A stretch of 7,096 bases of DNA, taken from positions 1 to 7,096 of the forward strand of contig JAEYWB010000125.1 of NCBI GenBank assembly GCA_023429275.1, given 5' to 3'. The notes below the pieces were generated by a model. It ran no database searches and was not told the DNA's origin. It saw only the letters and a program-made list of their open reading frames with translations. Of this stretch, positions 5,677 to 7,096 are shown piece after piece; positions within the stretch are counted from its first letter, which is position 1, and each line of letters starts with the position of its first letter. A program made the position numbers and the translations under genes. This stretch comes from Planctomycetota bacterium. GTDB taxonomy: Bacteria; Planctomycetota; Planctomycetia; Planctomycetales; Planctomycetaceae.

Positions 5677-7096
5677 TCAGGGCCGCCTCACCTGCCGGTG
5701 CAGCCGCCAGCCGGGGATCAGGAAGCAGAGGGCGGTGATCGTCCCGAAGATCGTCAGTCCCCAGGTCGGGATCGCCGCCATGACGAGCGAGGTCGCGAAG
5801 AGCGCGGCCGCCTGGATGTAGAACTCTCCCGAGAGGATCCCCGCCTTCGCCACGAAGACCGCCGCACTGATGATCCCCAGGACGGGGGAGAGCTTGAGGA
5901 CCGGCAAGCCCAGGAGGGCCTCGATGGCGAAGAGGAGGGTCGAGCTCGCCATGCTCGCCGCCCAGATGTGGGCGATCTGCCGCTCGACGAAGGTCACCGG
6001 ACCCGCGCGGTGCCGCAGCCCCCAGAAGGCGACGGCCCAGGTCCCCAGGCCCATCGTCCAGAGGGCGAGATACGGAAGTCGCGACGTGACCCCCTGGACC
6101 TGAAGGATGTTCGTCGCGACGCACAACGTCCACAGCACGAGGGCATGCCACATCCAGAGCTGCCCCCAGTTGCGGAGCACGACGGCGTGGTGCGTCGGCC
6201 GGAAGACCCGGCTGAGGACGTCTGTGAACCGCGACGACCGCGCCTGGATCGGCTCGTTCTTGAGGTACGCCTCGAGGTCGTTCGCGAGGTCGTCGGCCGT
6301 CGCGTACCGCAGGTCGGTCGGCTTCTGTAGCGACTTGAGAACGATCATCTCCAAGTCTGGGTCGATCGCGGGATTCAGCAGCCGCGGCGGCGGCGGCTCC
6401 TGCTCGAGGAGCTGGAGGATCGCGTCGACGGGCGAAGCGGCCTGGATCGGCGGCCGGCCGGTCAGCGTCGCGTAGAGCACCGCCCCGAGCGAATAGACGT
6501 CGGCGGCGGGTGTCGGAAGCAGCCCGGGCGAAGAGGCCTGCTCGGGAGCCATGTAGCCCGGCGTTCCGAGGATCGCTCCCGATCTTGTGAGAGCTGTTCG
6601 ACGCAGCGACGCCGTCTGGGCGTCAGCCGAGTCGATCGCGACCTGCTTCGCGAGACCGAAGTCGGTGACGTACGGCCGCCCCTGGAGATCGATCAGGATG
6701 TTGGAGGGCTTGAGGTCCCGGTGAACGACCCCTTTGCGATGCGCGTGAGCGACCGCGCGGCAGACCGGCACGAGGAGCTCCGCCGCCGGCCGCGTGGGGT
6801 GGGGACCCGACTGCAGCCGGGCGGCGAGCGTCGTCCCCTCGATGTACTGCATCGAGAAGTAGGTCCGCCCCTGCTCGTCCTGGCCGACCTCGTACACCGA
6901 CACGATGTTCGGATGATCGAGCTGCGCGACGGCCGCCGCCTCCGCCTTGAGCCGTGACGTCGCGTCGGGCCCCGCGAGGTCGGGATGGAGAACCATCTTG
7001 AGGGCGACGGTTCGGTGGAGGGACTTCTGGACCGCCTCGTAGACGACCCCCATCCCTCCGCGCCCGATCTCCCGAAGGACCTCATAATTCCCGAGC
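5677..7096 (-). CDS. Ser/Thr protein kinase (Hanks-type) with C-terminal membrane domain, 5' end beyond window
   Basis: The frame is open to the right edge; the first visible Met (7053) is the M of the glycine loop, so it is not the start. Upstream codons read LGNYEVLREIGRGG, the usual kinase N-terminus. Counting from that Met, the kinase domain runs to about 265: VALK with ATP lysine K19, likely alpha-C E38, HRDLKPSN (111-118; catalytic D113), DFG (131-133) and GTPGYMAPEQ (163-172). All key residues are present, so it should be active. A short linker leads to about six hydrophobic segments: near 297-317, 327-346, 363-384, 388-407, 411-430 and 432-448. Loops between them are short, so there is no large outside sensor domain such as PASTA. 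The basic tail RLHRQVRRP ends the protein. It should be a membrane-bound kinase with its catalytic domain in the cytoplasm. Kinases of this kind are abundant in planctomycetes; the target is unknown. Confidence 0.95.
   Translation of the reverse strand, partial: LGNYEVLREIGRGGMGVVYEAVQKSLHRTVALKMVLHPDLAGPDATSRLKAEAAAVAQLDHPNIVSVYEVGQDEQGRTYFSMQYIEGTTLAARLQSGPHPTRPAAELLVPVCRAVAHAHRKGVVHRDLKPSNILIDLQGRPYVTDFGLAKQVAIDSADAQTASLRRTALTRSGAILGTPGYMAPEQASSPGLLPTPAADVYSLGAVLYATLTGRPPIQAASPVDAILQLLEQEPPPPRLLNPAIDPDLEMIVLKSLQKPTDLRYATADDLANDLEAYLKNEPIQARSSRFTDVLSRVFRPTHHAVVLRNWGQLWMWHALVLWTLCVATNILQVQGVTSRLPYLALWTMGLGTWAVAFWGLRHRAGPVTFVERQIAHIWAASMASSTLLFAIEALLGLPVLKLSPVLGIISAAVFVAKAGILSGEFYIQAAALFATSLVMAAIPTWGLTIFGTITALCFLIPGWRLHRQVRRP

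Overview
This is a GC-rich bacterial window, most likely from a planctomycete (phylum Planctomycetota). That assignment is an inference from three things: a Ser/Thr protein kinase joined to a C-terminal multi-pass membrane domain, a secreted His-rich TPR protein and a stand-alone beta-propeller-like protein of styles common in that phylum, and genes that mostly lack Shine-Dalgarno sites. No RNA gene, insertion sequence, phage gene or CRISPR array is seen. The content looks like ordinary chromosome; the unusual part is the structured DNA between genes.

Layout from left to right. Positions 1-503 (minus) hold the N-terminal 167 codons of a beta-propeller-like protein that runs off the left edge. 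Positions 504-841 are a divergent intergenic gap with a run of four small hairpins. Positions 842-1603 (plus) encode a PIG-L/LmbE-family zinc deacetylase. Positions 1619-1719 are a large inverted repeat built from 7-bp units ending in TCAG. Positions 1718-2347 (minus) encode an XRE-type HTH plus cupin regulator. It is transcribed divergently from tdh (2520-3551, plus), L-threonine 3-dehydrogenase, across a 172-bp region with a candidate promoter, a palindrome over its -10 box and a structured leader. Positions 3561-3692 hold a second, looser pair of arrays of the same heptad type. Positions 3693-5381 (minus) encode an exported TPR-type protein with a good ribosome-binding site. Positions 5382-5676 are a gap with a 12-bp palindrome and a 13-bp direct repeat. 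Positions 5677-7096 (minus) encode the Ser/Thr kinase, whose 5' end lies beyond the right edge.

How the parts may work together. The best functional link is the divergent pair of HTH-cupin regulator and tdh: the regulator probably senses a small ligand and controls threonine catabolism. The kbl gene that often accompanies tdh is not in the window. The other genes share no clear pathway. The two heptad arrays both lie at convergent gene ends, and in both the TAG stop of the minus-strand gene touches the first heptad. This suggests one repeat family that settles at gene ends and may insulate convergent transcription.
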